A stretch of 47,976 nucleotides of DNA from Mesorhizobium sp. (GTDB taxonomy: Bacteria; Pseudomonadota; Alphaproteobacteria; Rhizobiales; Rhizobiaceae), in contig NZ_SUHQ01000040.1 of the NCBI RefSeq assembly GCF_004962245.1, forward strand, positions 1 through 47,976, written 5' to 3'. The notes under the pieces are model-generated. The model saw nothing but the letters and a program-made list of their open reading frames with translations, made no database searches and was not told the DNA's origin. The position numbers and the translations under genes were made by a program. Of the stretch, positions 16,960 to 25,496 are shown piece by piece. How positions within the stretch are numbered: the first letter of the stretch is position 1; every line of letters starts with the position of its first letter.

Positions 16960-17445
16960 ATGGAAGACGTCATACGGTCTCTTGGCTTCCTGTGCCTGGG
17001 CAGCAGGTTGAAGCGTATAGGCGAGCAATTGCAGGCGGATACGCAGCGAGTTCTCGATCGCCTGGATGTCCCGGTTCAGTCGAGCCAGTATCCGCTCCTG
17101 GCCGCGCTCGACAGGCTGGGAGCCCTGCCCGTTGGGGAACTGGCACAGGCTCTTGGGATTGCGCAGCCGGGCATCACGCGAAGTGTGGCGCTTCTGGCCG
17201 AACTGGGATTGGTCGAAGTCAGCCCGTCGAACAATGACCAGCGGCGCAGGATTGTCTCCCTCACCCGGAACGGTCGACGGCTCGTCGATGTTGCCAAGCG
17301 CGACGTCTGGCCACGCATCGAGACAGCCGTCGCGGATTTGTGCGCGGAGCGTTCGGGACCGCTTCTTGACCAGTTGGCCGCCATCGAGGAGGGCCTGGCC
17401 GAGGTTCCCCTCGACCGTCGCGTGGAAAGGGCGGCCGTGCCATGA
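16960..17445 (+). CDS. MarR-family transcriptional regulator
   Basis: 161 residues from the ATG at 16960, with AAGGA about ten bases upstream; a TTG at 16954 in frame is the alternative. The winged helix is at about 50-110: SQYPLLAALDRLGALPVGELAQALGIAQPGITRSVALLAELGLVEV, then the wing with NDQRRRIVSLTRNGRRL. Flanking helices give the usual dimer interface. The gene overlaps the acetyltransferase by ATGA, so the pair is one operon, probably self-repressed through the AT-rich palindrome in its promoter. The ligand is not evident. Confidence 0.92.
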   Translation: MEDVIRSLGFLCLGSRLKRIGEQLQADTQRVLDRLDVPVQSSQYPLLAALDRLGALPVGELAQALGIAQPGITRSVALLAELGLVEVSPSNNDQRRRIVSLTRNGRRLVDVAKRDVWPRIETAVADLCAERSGPLLDQLAAIEEGLAEVPLDRRVERAAVP

Positions 17446-18122
17446 ATCACACCCTCGACCGCCCCATCTGGAGCGCGCTTGCGACGCGACATCAGGCATT
17501 TGCGCAAGGTGACAGCCTCGCCAGGCGATACCTGCCGTCGATCGTTCCTTTTGCCGCCACCGCAGCGGACGACGCGGAAAGCCTGCGGGCGCTGAGCGGG
17601 CTTATTCCCCCACTCGAAAGCGCCATCCTGGTCCAGGCTGACGCAATCACCTTGCCCGCGGAGCTTTCCGCCATTTCGACCGCGTCCTTAGTGCAGATGA
17701 TTGCCGAGCAGCCGGTGCAGACCGTGTCCGACGAGCGTGTGCAACGACTGACGCTACATGATGCGGCCGAGATGCTCGCTTTGGCAATGGTCACCAAGCC
17801 CGGCCCATTCACGCTGGAGGCGCTGAGCCTCGGCGATTTCTGGGGCGTGAAGATCGAAGGCAGACTTGCGGCGATGGCCGGCGAACGCATGAAGCAGCCT
17901 GGCCATACCGAGCTCAGCGGCGTGTGCTCGCATCCGGATTTTCGCGGCGGCGGTTTGGGAAGGCTGCTGTCCCTGTTCGTGGCAAATCAGATCATGTCGC
18001 GCGGCGAAGTTCCTTATCTTCACGCTTACGCCACCAACGTCGTGGCCATAAGACTGTACGAGTCCATCGGCTTCCGATTGAGAAGCAGGATGAATATGGC
18101 CATCGTCCAGCATACCGACTGA
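17442..18122 (+). CDS. GNAT-family N-acetyltransferase
   Basis: 226 residues. The GNAT core is C-terminal: GHTELSGVCSHPDFRGGGLGRLLSLFVANQIMSRGEVPYLHAYATNVVAIRLYESIGF, with the acetyl-CoA pyrophosphate loop R-G-G-G-L-G-R near residue 170 and the late N-x-x-A-x-x-L-Y-x-x-x-G-F motif. The first 130 residues are a divergent half, as in FR47-like or two-domain members. Its start overlaps the MarR stop. A regulator and an acetyltransferase together suggest detoxification or resistance, substrate unknown. Confidence 0.88.
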   Translation: MNHTLDRPIWSALATRHQAFAQGDSLARRYLPSIVPFAATAADDAESLRALSGLIPPLESAILVQADAITLPAELSAISTASLVQMIAEQPVQTVSDERVQRLTLHDAAEMLALAMVTKPGPFTLEALSLGDFWGVKIEGRLAAMAGERMKQPGHTELSGVCSHPDFRGGGLGRLLSLFVANQIMSRGEVPYLHAYATNVVAIRLYESIGFRLRSRMNMAIVQHTD

Positions 18123-18165
18123 ATGGTCCGGCGCGTAAAGGTTGATGCATCCCGCGCGACGAGAA

Positions 18166-18199
18166 AAGGAAGGATTTCGTATTGCCAAAATCCTTCCTT
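18166..18199. terminator. Strong two-way stem-loop
   Basis: AAGGAAGGATTT (18166-18177) and AAATCCTTCCTT (18188-18199) form a perfect 12-bp stem with a 10-base loop. It lies between the convergent GNAT and phoX genes; A/T-rich arm ends favour termination in both directions. Confidence 0.75.
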
Positions 18200-18226
18200 G
18201 AGACTGCAAACCAAGCTTACCGCGTG

Positions 18227-20218
18227 TCAGACCGCGATCTTGCCACCGCCCTGTTTGGTGATGGCGACGACCGATGGCCGCACCGGCATATCGGGCTTGA
18301 AGTCAGGCCAGCGGGTCGACGGGTCCTCATAGTAAGAGGGACGGCCGAAAGCCTCCCAGTCTTCGCCGCCATCGGCCGGATGCTGGACCGCGACGAAAGC
18401 GGTCTGGTCGTCGGGCGTGAATAGCGGGCCACACATTTCTGCGCCGATCGGCACGCGAAAGAACAGTTTCGAGGTCGCCCGCGCCTCGCCTTCGGTGTCG
18501 ACCGCCCACAGGCCGTCGGTTCGTCCGGTCGCCTTCGGACCCTGGCCGTCGGTCGAGACCCAGAGCCGGCCGGCCGCATCGATGGCGCAATTGTCCGGCA
18601 TGCCGAACCAGCCATTGGCGGTCGTGGCGGTCGAGAAGGTGGCGCCGACTTCGGCCACCGAGGGATCGCCGCATTTCAAGAGCACTTCCCACTTGCCCTT
18701 GGCAGCAGTGAAATCGCCACCGTCCTCGACGATCTCGATGATGTGGCCGAAGGCGTTTTCGGCGCGCGGGTTGGCGGCGTCGACCTGGTCAGCCTTGCGT
18801 TTCGAATTGTTCGTCAGCATGACGTAGACCTTGCCGGTCGTCGGGTTGGGCTGGATATCCTCGGGGCGATCCATCTTGGTGGCGCCGAGAAGATCGGCGG
18901 CAAGCCTTGTCCCGATCAGCACGTCGGCCTGGCTGGCAAAGCCGTTTTCGGCGGTCAACGGGCCCTGACCATGAACCAGCGGCAGCCATTCAAGCGTGCC
19001 GTCCTCGGCGAATTTGGCAACGTAGAGCGTGCCGTCGTCGAGAAGATCCATGTTGGCGGCGCGGTCCTCGGGGTTGAACTTGCCGGCAGTGACGAATTTG
19101 TAGGCATAGTCGAAGCGCTCGTCGTCGCCGAGATAGAAGACAACACGGCCATCCTTGGCGACGATTGATTCAGCACCCTCATGCTTGAAGCGGCCCATGG
19201 CGGTGCGCTTCCTCGGCACCGAGGTCGGATCGTTTACGTCGACCTCGACGATCCAACCGAAGCGGTTGGGCTCGTTCGGCTCCTTGCCGAGGTCGAAACG
19301 GTCGTAATGCGCCGCCCACTCATACGAACCTTCGGGAATGCCCAGGCGCTTGTAGTTGACGGCTTCCGCGTGGCCGGCCGGCAGTTCGCCCGAGAAATAG
19401 CCGTGGATGTTTTCCTCGGCCATGACGTAGGTGCCCCAGGGCGTAACGCCGCCGGCGCAGTTGTTGACGGTGCCGATGACCTTCGTGCCGGTCGGGTCGG
19501 CACTGGTCTTGACGCGGTCGTGGCCGGCGACGGGGCCAGACAGTGCCATCTCGGTGTTGGAGGTGATACGGCGATTGAGCTTGCCATCGCGCACGACCTG
19601 CCATTTGCCTGATACCTTGCGGATTTCGACGATGGTGCCGCCATGCGCGGCCATCTCGACATCGGCCTGTTCCTTGCTCAGCGGCGCCTGCTTTGCCTCG
19701 CCATCGACGATGGTGACGAGACCCGGGAACATCAGATGCGGGTTGGTGTATTCGTGGTTGACCACCAGCAGACCGTGCTCGGCCGAGCCTTCGAGCGGGA
19801 TGTAGCCGACATAGTCGTTGTTGTAGCCAAACTGTCTTTCCTGGGCCTGCGCCGACTGTTTTGTCGGATCGAATTCCGGCGAATCGGTAAACAGCGGATC
19901 TCCCCAGCGCAACAGCACGTCGGCGTCGTAACCGGTGGCGATATGGTGCTTGTCATCGACGCCTGCCTCGACCTCGTCGAAGGTGAAGGCCGAACCGCTG
20001 CCGGCACGGGCATCGTCGGCGAGGATCAGCGCAAGCGGGCTGACGGTGGCGGCGATGGCGGTCGCCGCGAGCGATCCCTGCAGGAAACCACGGCGCGAGA
20101 AACGCGCCGCGATGATCTCGCCCATCGTCTGGTTGTCGGTGGGATTGGTTCCTGGCCCATCGTTTTCCTCGAGCAGGCTGGTGCGGAAATGGGCGTCTGG
20201 GGAGCGATATTCAGTCAT
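18227..20218 (-). CDS. phoX: Alkaline phosphatase PhoX, Tat-exported
   Basis: 663 residues from the ATG at 20218 (MTEYRSPDAHFR); an upstream extension to 20410 carries no family feature. The twin-arginine signal FSRRGFLQGSLAATAIAATVSPLA lies near residues 40-65, so the protein is folded with its metals before export. The PhoX/DUF839 body shows FGYNNDYVGYIPL, GLLVVNHEYTNPH, NNCAGGVTPWGTYVMAEEN and KMDRPEDIQPNP, the conserved metal- and phosphate-site segments of this calcium/iron enzyme. It releases phosphate from organic esters in the periplasm. No clear PhoB box was found in the 200-base upstream gap, so Pho control is not supported by eye. Confidence 0.95.
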   Translation of the reverse strand: MTEYRSPDAHFRTSLLEENDGPGTNPTDNQTMGEIIAARFSRRGFLQGSLAATAIAATVSPLALILADDARAGSGSAFTFDEVEAGVDDKHHIATGYDADVLLRWGDPLFTDSPEFDPTKQSAQAQERQFGYNNDYVGYIPLEGSAEHGLLVVNHEYTNPHLMFPGLVTIVDGEAKQAPLSKEQADVEMAAHGGTIVEIRKVSGKWQVVRDGKLNRRITSNTEMALSGPVAGHDRVKTSADPTGTKVIGTVNNCAGGVTPWGTYVMAEENIHGYFSGELPAGHAEAVNYKRLGIPEGSYEWAAHYDRFDLGKEPNEPNRFGWIVEVDVNDPTSVPRKRTAMGRFKHEGAESIVAKDGRVVFYLGDDERFDYAYKFVTAGKFNPEDRAANMDLLDDGTLYVAKFAEDGTLEWLPLVHGQGPLTAENGFASQADVLIGTRLAADLLGATKMDRPEDIQPNPTTGKVYVMLTNNSKRKADQVDAANPRAENAFGHIIEIVEDGGDFTAAKGKWEVLLKCGDPSVAEVGATFSTATTANGWFGMPDNCAIDAAGRLWVSTDGQGPKATGRTDGLWAVDTEGEARATSKLFFRVPIGAEMCGPLFTPDDQTAFVAVQHPADGGEDWEAFGRPSYYEDPSTRWPDFKPDMPVRPSVVAITKQGGGKIAV

Positions 20219-20424
20219 GGGGGCTTGCCTCTGGCTTCCTTGGGATGGCTGGAGCGTGTTGCTTGACTGACCGCGTATCGCCAGCAGATCACAATTTGAT
20301 GACGTTGCCGGCCAATTTCCATCCCCCGATTTCGCGTCCTTGATCAGCCCGCTTGACCACGACCCAAGCTTCGGAAACAAGATTTGCGGCAGGCGCGACA
20401 AAGGCCGCATCAGGAGGGTGAAAA

Positions 20425-20763
20425 GTGAGTTTCTGGGGACTGGTACAGCTTGTCGTTTCGACTGTTATCTTCCTGCTCGCGGCGATGGCGGCGAAGCAAT
20501 GGGGGCTGGCGCCCAGCCTCGGCAAGATCGTGCTAACGCTCGCGCTCTATTCGCTAGGCAATCTGGTCATGCTGAGGTTGATCCGCGAATTCGGCATGTC
20601 GGTGTCGTTCAGCCTGTCGGCGGTGATCCAGCTGGTGTCGGTGAACGTGGTGGCACTGGCTTTCTTCGGCGAACGCGTCAACGCCTTGCAGACGACCGGT
20701 ATCGTGCTCGCCGTTGCGGCAGTGGCGCTGATCACGCTCGGTCCCTATCTGCAAAGACTGTAG
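20425..20763 (+). CDS. Small four-helix SMR/EamA-like membrane protein
   Basis: 112 residues, GTG start at 20425 fixed by AGGAGGG six bases upstream. Four hydrophobic helices fill the length: 5-24, 32-52, 60-82 and 88-107, the size and layout of small multidrug resistance proteins and of half-EamA transporters. The last helix region FFGERVNALQTTGIVLAVAAVALI resembles the EamA/SMR end motif (E-x-x-x-x-x-x-x-G-x-x-L). The membrane Glu usual in helix 1 of EmrE is absent, so drug efflux is doubtful; a lipid-flippase-like or other role is equally possible. Confidence 0.7.
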   Translation: MSFWGLVQLVVSTVIFLLAAMAAKQWGLAPSLGKIVLTLALYSLGNLVMLRLIREFGMSVSFSLSAVIQLVSVNVVALAFFGERVNALQTTGIVLAVAAVALITLGPYLQRL

Positions 20764-20826
20764 TTGCGCATCCCAGGATCGAAATCGATTTTCTTGGGGC
20801 CATGACACAAGAATCAAAGCGCTACA

Positions 20827-20854
20827 GCGTCCTTTTGCACGTCCAAAAGGACGC
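20827..20854. repeat. Perfect stem-loop before the PAP2 gene
   Basis: GCGTCCTTTTG (20827-20837), loop CACGTC, CAAAAGGACGC (20844-20854): an 11-bp stem with GCGC flanks on both sides. The form (GCGTCCTTT...AAAGGACGC) recalls a dispersed rhizobial repeat. It lies between two same-strand genes. Confidence 0.6.
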
Positions 20855-20879
20855 GCGGCGCCAGGGGACGATCGGCTCG

Positions 20880-21572
20880 ATGAAGAACCCGCTGCTCAAC
20901 TGGATCGAATTCCCGGTGTTGCTGGCCGGGCTGGTCATTGCCGGCGGGCTGTGGGGGTTCGAGGAGCTGATGGAGGCGGCGCTGGCCACCACGCCGCACG
21001 CCTTCGATACCGAAATCCTGCTCGCCTTCCGCGAAGCCGGCCAGCCCGACAATCCGGTCGGCCCGGCGTGGCTGGAAGGGGCGATGCGCGACATCACCAG
21101 TCTCGGCAGCGTCAGCGTGCTCGGGCTGATCACAGTGGCAGTGACCGTCTATCTGCTCCTGATCCGCAGGCGGGGAACAGCGCTTCTCATCTTCGTGGCG
21201 GTGGCGGGTGGTCAGGCTCTGTCGAGCCTGCTGAAAGCCGGTATCGACAGGCCGCGCCCGGAACTCGTCTCGCATCTCGCCGACGTGGCGTCGCTCTCCT
21301 TCCCAAGCGGCCATGCCATGCTGTCGGCGGTGACCTATCTCACGCTGGGCAGTATGGCGGCGCGTTTCCTGCCTGGGCGGACGACGAAGATCTATGTGCT
21401 GGCACTCGCGGTGCTGACGACAGTGCTGGTCGGCATCAGCCGCATCTATCTCGGCGTCCATTGGCCGTCCGACGTACTGGCCGGGTGGTGTGCCGGCTTC
21501 GCCTGGGCGATGCTGTGCTGGCTCGCCGCGCGGTCGCTACAGCGATGGTCAGGGCGGACCGACGACGCCTGA
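20880..21572 (+). CDS. PAP2-family membrane phosphatase
   Basis: 230 residues from the ATG at 20880; an in-frame ATG at 20802 would place the repeat hairpin inside the coding region, so it is less likely. Six membrane segments. The PAP2 phosphatase triad is present: KAGIDRPRP (C1), SFPSGHAM (C2, catalytic His) and SRIYLGVHWPSDVLAGW (C3, nucleophile-activating His and Asp). It probably removes phosphate from phosphatidic acid, PGP or undecaprenyl pyrophosphate at the periplasmic face. Monocistronic or co-transcribed with the SMR-like gene. Confidence 0.92.
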   Translation: MKNPLLNWIEFPVLLAGLVIAGGLWGFEELMEAALATTPHAFDTEILLAFREAGQPDNPVGPAWLEGAMRDITSLGSVSVLGLITVAVTVYLLLIRRRGTALLIFVAVAGGQALSSLLKAGIDRPRPELVSHLADVASLSFPSGHAMLSAVTYLTLGSMAARFLPGRTTKIYVLALAVLTTVLVGISRIYLGVHWPSDVLAGWCAGFAWAMLCWLAARSLQRWSGRTDDA

Positions 21573-21586
21573 AGCGGCGAGGGCTG

Positions 21587-21685
21587 TCAAATCAGCCTGT
21601 TGATCAGCCCATGCCCACATCCTGCCAGCAGGAGAACCGTCGACAGCAAGAGCGCTGATGTCGTCAGAGCCTTGAAAATCTTCAA
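21587..21685 (-). CDS. Very small lipoprotein (entericidin-like size)
   Basis: 32 residues. The TTG start at 21685 is preceded by AAGGA at seven bases. The peptide begins with Lys (M)KIFKALTT, has a hydrophobic core SALLLSTVLLL and a perfect lipobox LAGC, then the tail GHGLINRLI and a stop. Cleavage would leave a ten-residue lipid-anchored peptide. The order basic end, hydrophobic core, lipobox is unlikely by chance next to a good ribosome site. It converges on the PAP2 gene, 14 bases away. Function unknown; similar-size lipoproteins include entericidins. Confidence 0.5.
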   Translation of the reverse strand: MKIFKALTTSALLLSTVLLLAGCGHGLINRLI

Positions 21686-21896
21686 CTGCTTATCCTTCGA
21701 ATTTCTGTCGACTGCTGAAAATTGGAAGCTGACGGAGTGTGATTGCTTGGTCTCCGCCTATCCAATGCTTGTTCTATCAGATACTGGATCATAGCACGCT
21801 GTGTCGGTTGCATCCGGCCTGTCACGCCGCGGTGCGACTGCGGTGCAAGACGGAACAACCTCCGACCGGCAGCGCCGGCCGGCGGTCAGGCATTCC

Positions 21897-22754
21897 TCAG
21901 TCGAGCGGCAGCGCCGCGACTTCGCCCTCGTTCATCAGCGGTACGAAGATCCGGCTGCCATCGGTGCCGATGTCGGCGCTGCCCGGCTTGAAACTGGCAA
22001 CCGCCTGCGGGGGGCCGCCGGCTTTGTAGCGATAAAGCGTGCCGGTCATGTAGGCAGTAGCGTAGATGGTGTCGCCGACTACGATGACGCCGTCGAGATC
22101 GGCGAATTTTTGTGCGCCGGGCAACGGTATAACCGCCCTGGTGGCGAGATCGACCGAAAGCAGGCCGCCGGGCTCGGCAGTGCTGAAGTCGGACTTGATG
22201 CCCTTGCCCCAGGACGCGACGATCAACCGGCCGCCATCGGCGACGATGCCATTGGGCGAAGCGAGTGCCGCATCTTTGACGAACAGGTCCGGCCGGTCGC
22301 CGTCGATACTGTAGATCGCGTCGGCCAGCATGTCGGTAACATAGACCTTGCCGGAAGCGTCAGTGGTCATGTCATTGAGGAAGACGGCATTCGGCACATC
22401 AATGGTCGACATGAGCTTGCCGCTTTCGAGATCGACGACGCGGACTTTCGCGATGTCGGCGACATAAAGCTTGCCGCTGGCTATCGCCATGCCCTTGGGC
22501 GCGTCCATGCCGTCGGTCCAGTGCTGCGTGACCATCTTGCCGTCCAGGGACAGGACCGACAAAGAGCCGTTGCCGTCGACATCGCCGGGATTGCCGACGA
22601 TGTTGGAGACGATGATGCGCTTGCCGCCAGCGTCGAACAGCGCCGATTCCGGCTGCTCGAGGCCGGTCGCGCGCCAGATTTCGCCGGCTTGGGCCACAGG
22701 CACGATAGCGATGCCCATGATGGCGAGAAGTATCGAGGTGACGAGGGTTTTCAT
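21897..22754 (-). CDS. Periplasmic SMP-30/gluconolactonase-like beta-propeller
   Basis: 285 residues; TAGGAGAT before the ATG. Residues 1-23 are a signal peptide ending AQA. The rest is a six-bladed propeller with repeats of the type LYVADIAKVRVVDLESGK, VYVTDMLADAIYSIDGD, ASPNGIVADGGRLIVASWGKG and FADLDGVIVVGDTIYATAYMTG, as in SMP-30, strictosidine-synthase-like and NHL proteins. The metal-site residues of true lactonases (Asn and Asp in LNDMTTDASG and PNGIV) appear in part. Substrate unknown. It is divergent from an HTH regulator that has palindromic sites in the shared gap, which probably controls it. Confidence 0.85.
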   Translation of the reverse strand: MKTLVTSILLAIMGIAIVPVAQAGEIWRATGLEQPESALFDAGGKRIIVSNIVGNPGDVDGNGSLSVLSLDGKMVTQHWTDGMDAPKGMAIASGKLYVADIAKVRVVDLESGKLMSTIDVPNAVFLNDMTTDASGKVYVTDMLADAIYSIDGDRPDLFVKDAALASPNGIVADGGRLIVASWGKGIKSDFSTAEPGGLLSVDLATRAVIPLPGAQKFADLDGVIVVGDTIYATAYMTGTLYRYKAGGPPQAVASFKPGSADIGTDGSRIFVPLMNEGEVAALPLD

Positions 22755-22793
22755 GGCTGATCTCCTATAATGAGGCGGAGAACTAGGGTTTTC

Positions 22794-22842
22794 GATACTT
22801 TTCGGGAAGACCTGCTGCAGCTAGTATCAAGGATCGATACTA
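22794..22842. promoter_or_regulatory. Operator sites for the divergent HTH regulator
   Basis: TAGTATC (22822-22828) and GATACTA (22836-22842) form a perfect inverted repeat with a 7-base spacer, and a third half-site CGATACTT ends at 22800. They lie between the divergent SMP-30-like and HTH genes, a usual place for a local regulator to bind. Confidence 0.55.
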
Positions 22843-22866
22843 AATCGCGCAAAAAAGGTGCATCCC

Positions 22867-23667
22867 ATGACCGACCTGATCTTCGAGGCGCTGAAGCGGA
22901 CGCTGAAGGCGAAGGGCGTCACCTATCGCGCACTCGCCGAGCGCATGGGCGTTTCCGAGCCGACGGTGAAGCGTATTTTCCACGAGCGCAACTGCAAGCT
23001 CGACCGGCTGGTGGAGATCTGCACCGCTGCCGGCGTCGAGTTGGAAAACGTGCTCGGTTCGATGAACAGAGGACCGGGACCGGCCAACCACATCGCGCCG
23101 GAGATCGAGCGCAGACTCGCCAGCCATCCGGCGCTGCTGTTCATCTTCGTCATGCTCTCCGAAAAATTCACAGCCGAAGGCATCATGCGTTCCCAAGGGT
23201 TGAGCGAAGCCTCGATGTTCCTCTACCTGCGCGACCTCGAGGACCTGGGCCTGGTCGCGCTCGGCCGCGGCCTGTCCGCCCGGCTGCTGGTCGAGACGCC
23301 GATCCAGTGGAATTTCGAAGGGCCGCTCAGGCCATTGTTCGAGATGACCAACAAGAACTTCATCGGCTGGGCGATCACGCATCTGGAACGAGAGGCGACA
23401 TTCGTCAGTTTCTCCAGGCGGATGCGGCCGGAAACGGCGGAAATGATGAGGCGCGAGGCGGAGGAACTGGCCGACCGCGTCAGATTGCTTGCCCATCACG
23501 ACCAGCACACGACGCCCGAAGATGGGCTGGTCGGCTACAAATGGACGTTCGCTTTCGGCGCAACACCGTTTCCAGCGATCATGCCGGTCGGGCCGCATCC
23601 ACGCGACGCCGGCGCGCGAGCGAACGCCGGTCCGTTGCCGCCGCGAAGGGTCGACGCCCGCTGCTAG
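22867..23667 (+). CDS. Cro/C1-type HTH transcriptional regulator
   Basis: 266 residues from the ATG at 22867, with AAAAAGG upstream (the GTG at 22858 would overlap that site). An XRE-type HTH fills residues 3-60: LKRTLKAKGVTYRALAERMGVSEPTVKRIFHERNCKLDRLVEICTAAGV. The C-terminal 200 residues resemble no domain I can name; they are helical with MLSEKFTAEGIMRSQGLSEASMFLYLRDLEDLGLVALG, a possible second winged-helix-like part. Probably controls itself and the divergent propeller gene. The tail is rich in Arg and Pro. Confidence 0.85.
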   Translation: MTDLIFEALKRTLKAKGVTYRALAERMGVSEPTVKRIFHERNCKLDRLVEICTAAGVELENVLGSMNRGPGPANHIAPEIERRLASHPALLFIFVMLSEKFTAEGIMRSQGLSEASMFLYLRDLEDLGLVALGRGLSARLLVETPIQWNFEGPLRPLFEMTNKNFIGWAITHLEREATFVSFSRRMRPETAEMMRREAEELADRVRLLAHHDQHTTPEDGLVGYKWTFAFGATPFPAIMPVGPHPRDAGARANAGPLPPRRVDARC

Positions 23668-23680
23668 CATAGACGAGCTG

Positions 23681-24487
23681 CTATTCGGCGGTCTTGGTCT
23701 CCGCACCAGCACCCGTGTCGCCCCAGATCATCTGCCGGTAGTCGAACCCGTATTCCAGCGTCGGCTTGACGATGCGGAAAAAGGGCGACAGGTCGAAGTC
23801 GCGCGGCGTGTAGAGCGAGTGGTGGCGGATGTGCAGGATTTCCTTGCGCGAATAGTTCGACTGGGCCGAGGCGCGGCCCGGCGCCCGGGTGATCTCGGGC
23901 AGGATCGGATAGCGGATCTGGCTATAGGCCTCGGCAATCAGTGACGAGCAGATGGCCCGTGTCGGATCGCCGGAGCCGAAAGCCAGCATGCGGCGCCGCC
24001 AGCGCACCGGGACCGGCGGCGTCGGGAAAAAATAGCGCAACATGTCGAAAATGTTCTTGAGGTCGTATTTGAGGCCAAGCTTGCCGATCATGAAGGCAAC
24101 GACCTTGTCACGATCTTCCGGGGTCAGCCCGCTCGCCCGGCAGATGCGCGTATTGTAGGTGCGGTAGTGCGACAGCGGCACGGCGATGCAGCCCTCGCCA
24201 AGCCTGACCTCGATCAGGCGCCGCCGTTCCGATCCGTCCTCCGGTTCGGGCAAGGCGTCGCCGACATAGAGGGCCGCGTGCGACCAGGTCGACTGGGTCA
24301 GGTATTTGATCGCCGCCGAAATCTTCTGGTTGCCCTCGATAAGCAGGATGTCGCCGGGCTCGAGCGTTCGGCGCAGCGTTTCGGCGTCGGACGGCGTGTA
24401 AGGTTCGTAGCCGGACGATTCCTCCTGCAGCCGGCCGGCAAGCCAGCGGCCAAGTCGGTCCAGAAGCGTGTCTCCGGTCTCGATCAT
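23681..24487 (-). CDS. YiiX/YebB-like NlpC/P60 cysteine hydrolase
   Basis: 268 residues. The circularly permuted papain-like core is visible: LEPGDILLIEGNQKISAAIKYLTQSTWSHAALYVGD with the catalytic His in WSHAALYVG (about residue 72), LIEVRLGEGCIAVPLSHY, KYDLKNIFDMLRYF and TRAICSSLIAEAY with the nucleophile Cys (about 181). Such enzymes act on cell-wall peptides or on lipids. No signal peptide, so its target is uncertain. Single gene, closely following the HTH gene on the other strand (14-base gap, convergent) and 60 bases after CHAD's end. Confidence 0.85.
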   Translation of the reverse strand: MIETGDTLLDRLGRWLAGRLQEESSGYEPYTPSDAETLRRTLEPGDILLIEGNQKISAAIKYLTQSTWSHAALYVGDALPEPEDGSERRRLIEVRLGEGCIAVPLSHYRTYNTRICRASGLTPEDRDKVVAFMIGKLGLKYDLKNIFDMLRYFFPTPPVPVRWRRRMLAFGSGDPTRAICSSLIAEAYSQIRYPILPEITRAPGRASAQSNYSRKEILHIRHHSLYTPRDFDLSPFFRIVKPTLEYGFDYRQMIWGDTGAGAETKTAE

Positions 24488-24548
24488 GCCAGACGGCGAT
24501 TACCACAGGCCGGCGGCCTAGACCATGATCCCGAGCCGAAGGACCGCG

Positions 24549-25496
24549 TCAGCCAGCGGCGCCGGGCGCGCTGGCGTCTTCGCGCGGCGCGGCGGCCAGA
24601 TCGTCGCGCGCCTTGCGCGCGAGTTTTCTTGTCGAGCGCTTGGGGCTGTCGCCGAACAGATCGGCGGCGGCGGCGAGACAGGTCTTCTTCAGGCTTTTCT
24701 CCGAGCGCTTCAACAGCTTGCCCAGGAGCCGCATTTCTTGAGGAGAGCCGAGCGGCCGATCGTCGGCATCGAGAAGTGCACGCATGACGAACACATCATG
24801 CAGTTCGCCCAGCTTTTCGCCCAGTTCGTCGACCGCCTTGCGCCGCGCCCTGATCGGCGTCGGCCATAGCCTTCCGAGCAGCGACAGGTGCATGCCGTGG
24901 GTCTTCGCCGCCTTTCGCAGATCGTGAAAATCGTCGGCTTCGCCGCGGGAGCCGGCCTTGTCCAGCGCCTTTCTGGCGCGACGCAAGGTGATGCGGGCGC
25001 CTTCGGCAAGCACATCGGCAGCCTGTTCGGGCTGGTCGGGCAAGGTCAGCATATCGATCCGGCTGATGCCCTCCTCGCAAGCGGCAATCGCGGCGTTTAT
25101 CGCAGCGTTGAGGCCGACATCGCCATGCAATTTGTGCTGGCGCGCGACGAGCGTCTCGCGCACGGCATTGAGACCGCCGTCGGCGCTTTGCTCGGGAGCG
25201 CTTGCCGCCAGGCGGTCGATTGTTTCAACCAGCGCGGTCGCCTCGCGCGGACCGGCAAGCAGGGCCGCCACCTGCCGGTAACACTGGTTTTCGGTAACGC
25301 AGAATGTTTCGTCTCCGGAACGGACCAGGCGCAGCAAAGCGCGGACGTTCTTCAGCCGCTTGCGGCACTTGTGCAGCCCCTGTTCCGGCCTGTCGTGCGC
25401 CGCCTCCAGATGGACGAGCGCCTTGCCGATCTCCTCGGCGAGAATGCGCCTGACTTCCCCGGTCAACGGCAGGCGCGGATCGATGCGATAGCTCAT
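24549..25496 (-). CDS. CHAD domain protein (polyphosphate-associated)
   Basis: 315 residues from the ATG at 25496, which overlaps the CYTH stop by ATGA. CHAD hallmarks are the basic/His helices GLHKCRKRLKNVRALLRLVR near 45-65 and DFHDLRKAAKTHGMHLSLLGRLW near 200-220, each half of an all-helical tandem repeat that binds polyphosphate. The C-terminal 40 residues are basic and low-complexity (KRSTRKLARKARDD). Being coupled to a CYTH enzyme supports a role in inorganic polyphosphate or triphosphate chemistry. Confidence 0.92.
   Translation of the reverse strand: MSYRIDPRLPLTGEVRRILAEEIGKALVHLEAAHDRPEQGLHKCRKRLKNVRALLRLVRSGDETFCVTENQCYRQVAALLAGPREATALVETIDRLAASAPEQSADGGLNAVRETLVARQHKLHGDVGLNAAINAAIAACEEGISRIDMLTLPDQPEQAADVLAEGARITLRRARKALDKAGSRGEADDFHDLRKAAKTHGMHLSLLGRLWPTPIRARRKAVDELGEKLGELHDVFVMRALLDADDRPLGSPQEMRLLGKLLKRSEKSLKKTCLAAAADLFGDSPKRSTRKLARKARDDLAAAPREDASAPGAAG

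Noticed and set aside
20802..20879. Upstream ATG start for the PAP2 gene
   Set aside because: It would encode the repeat hairpin as protein; the ATG at 20880 gives a normal PAP2 N-terminus.
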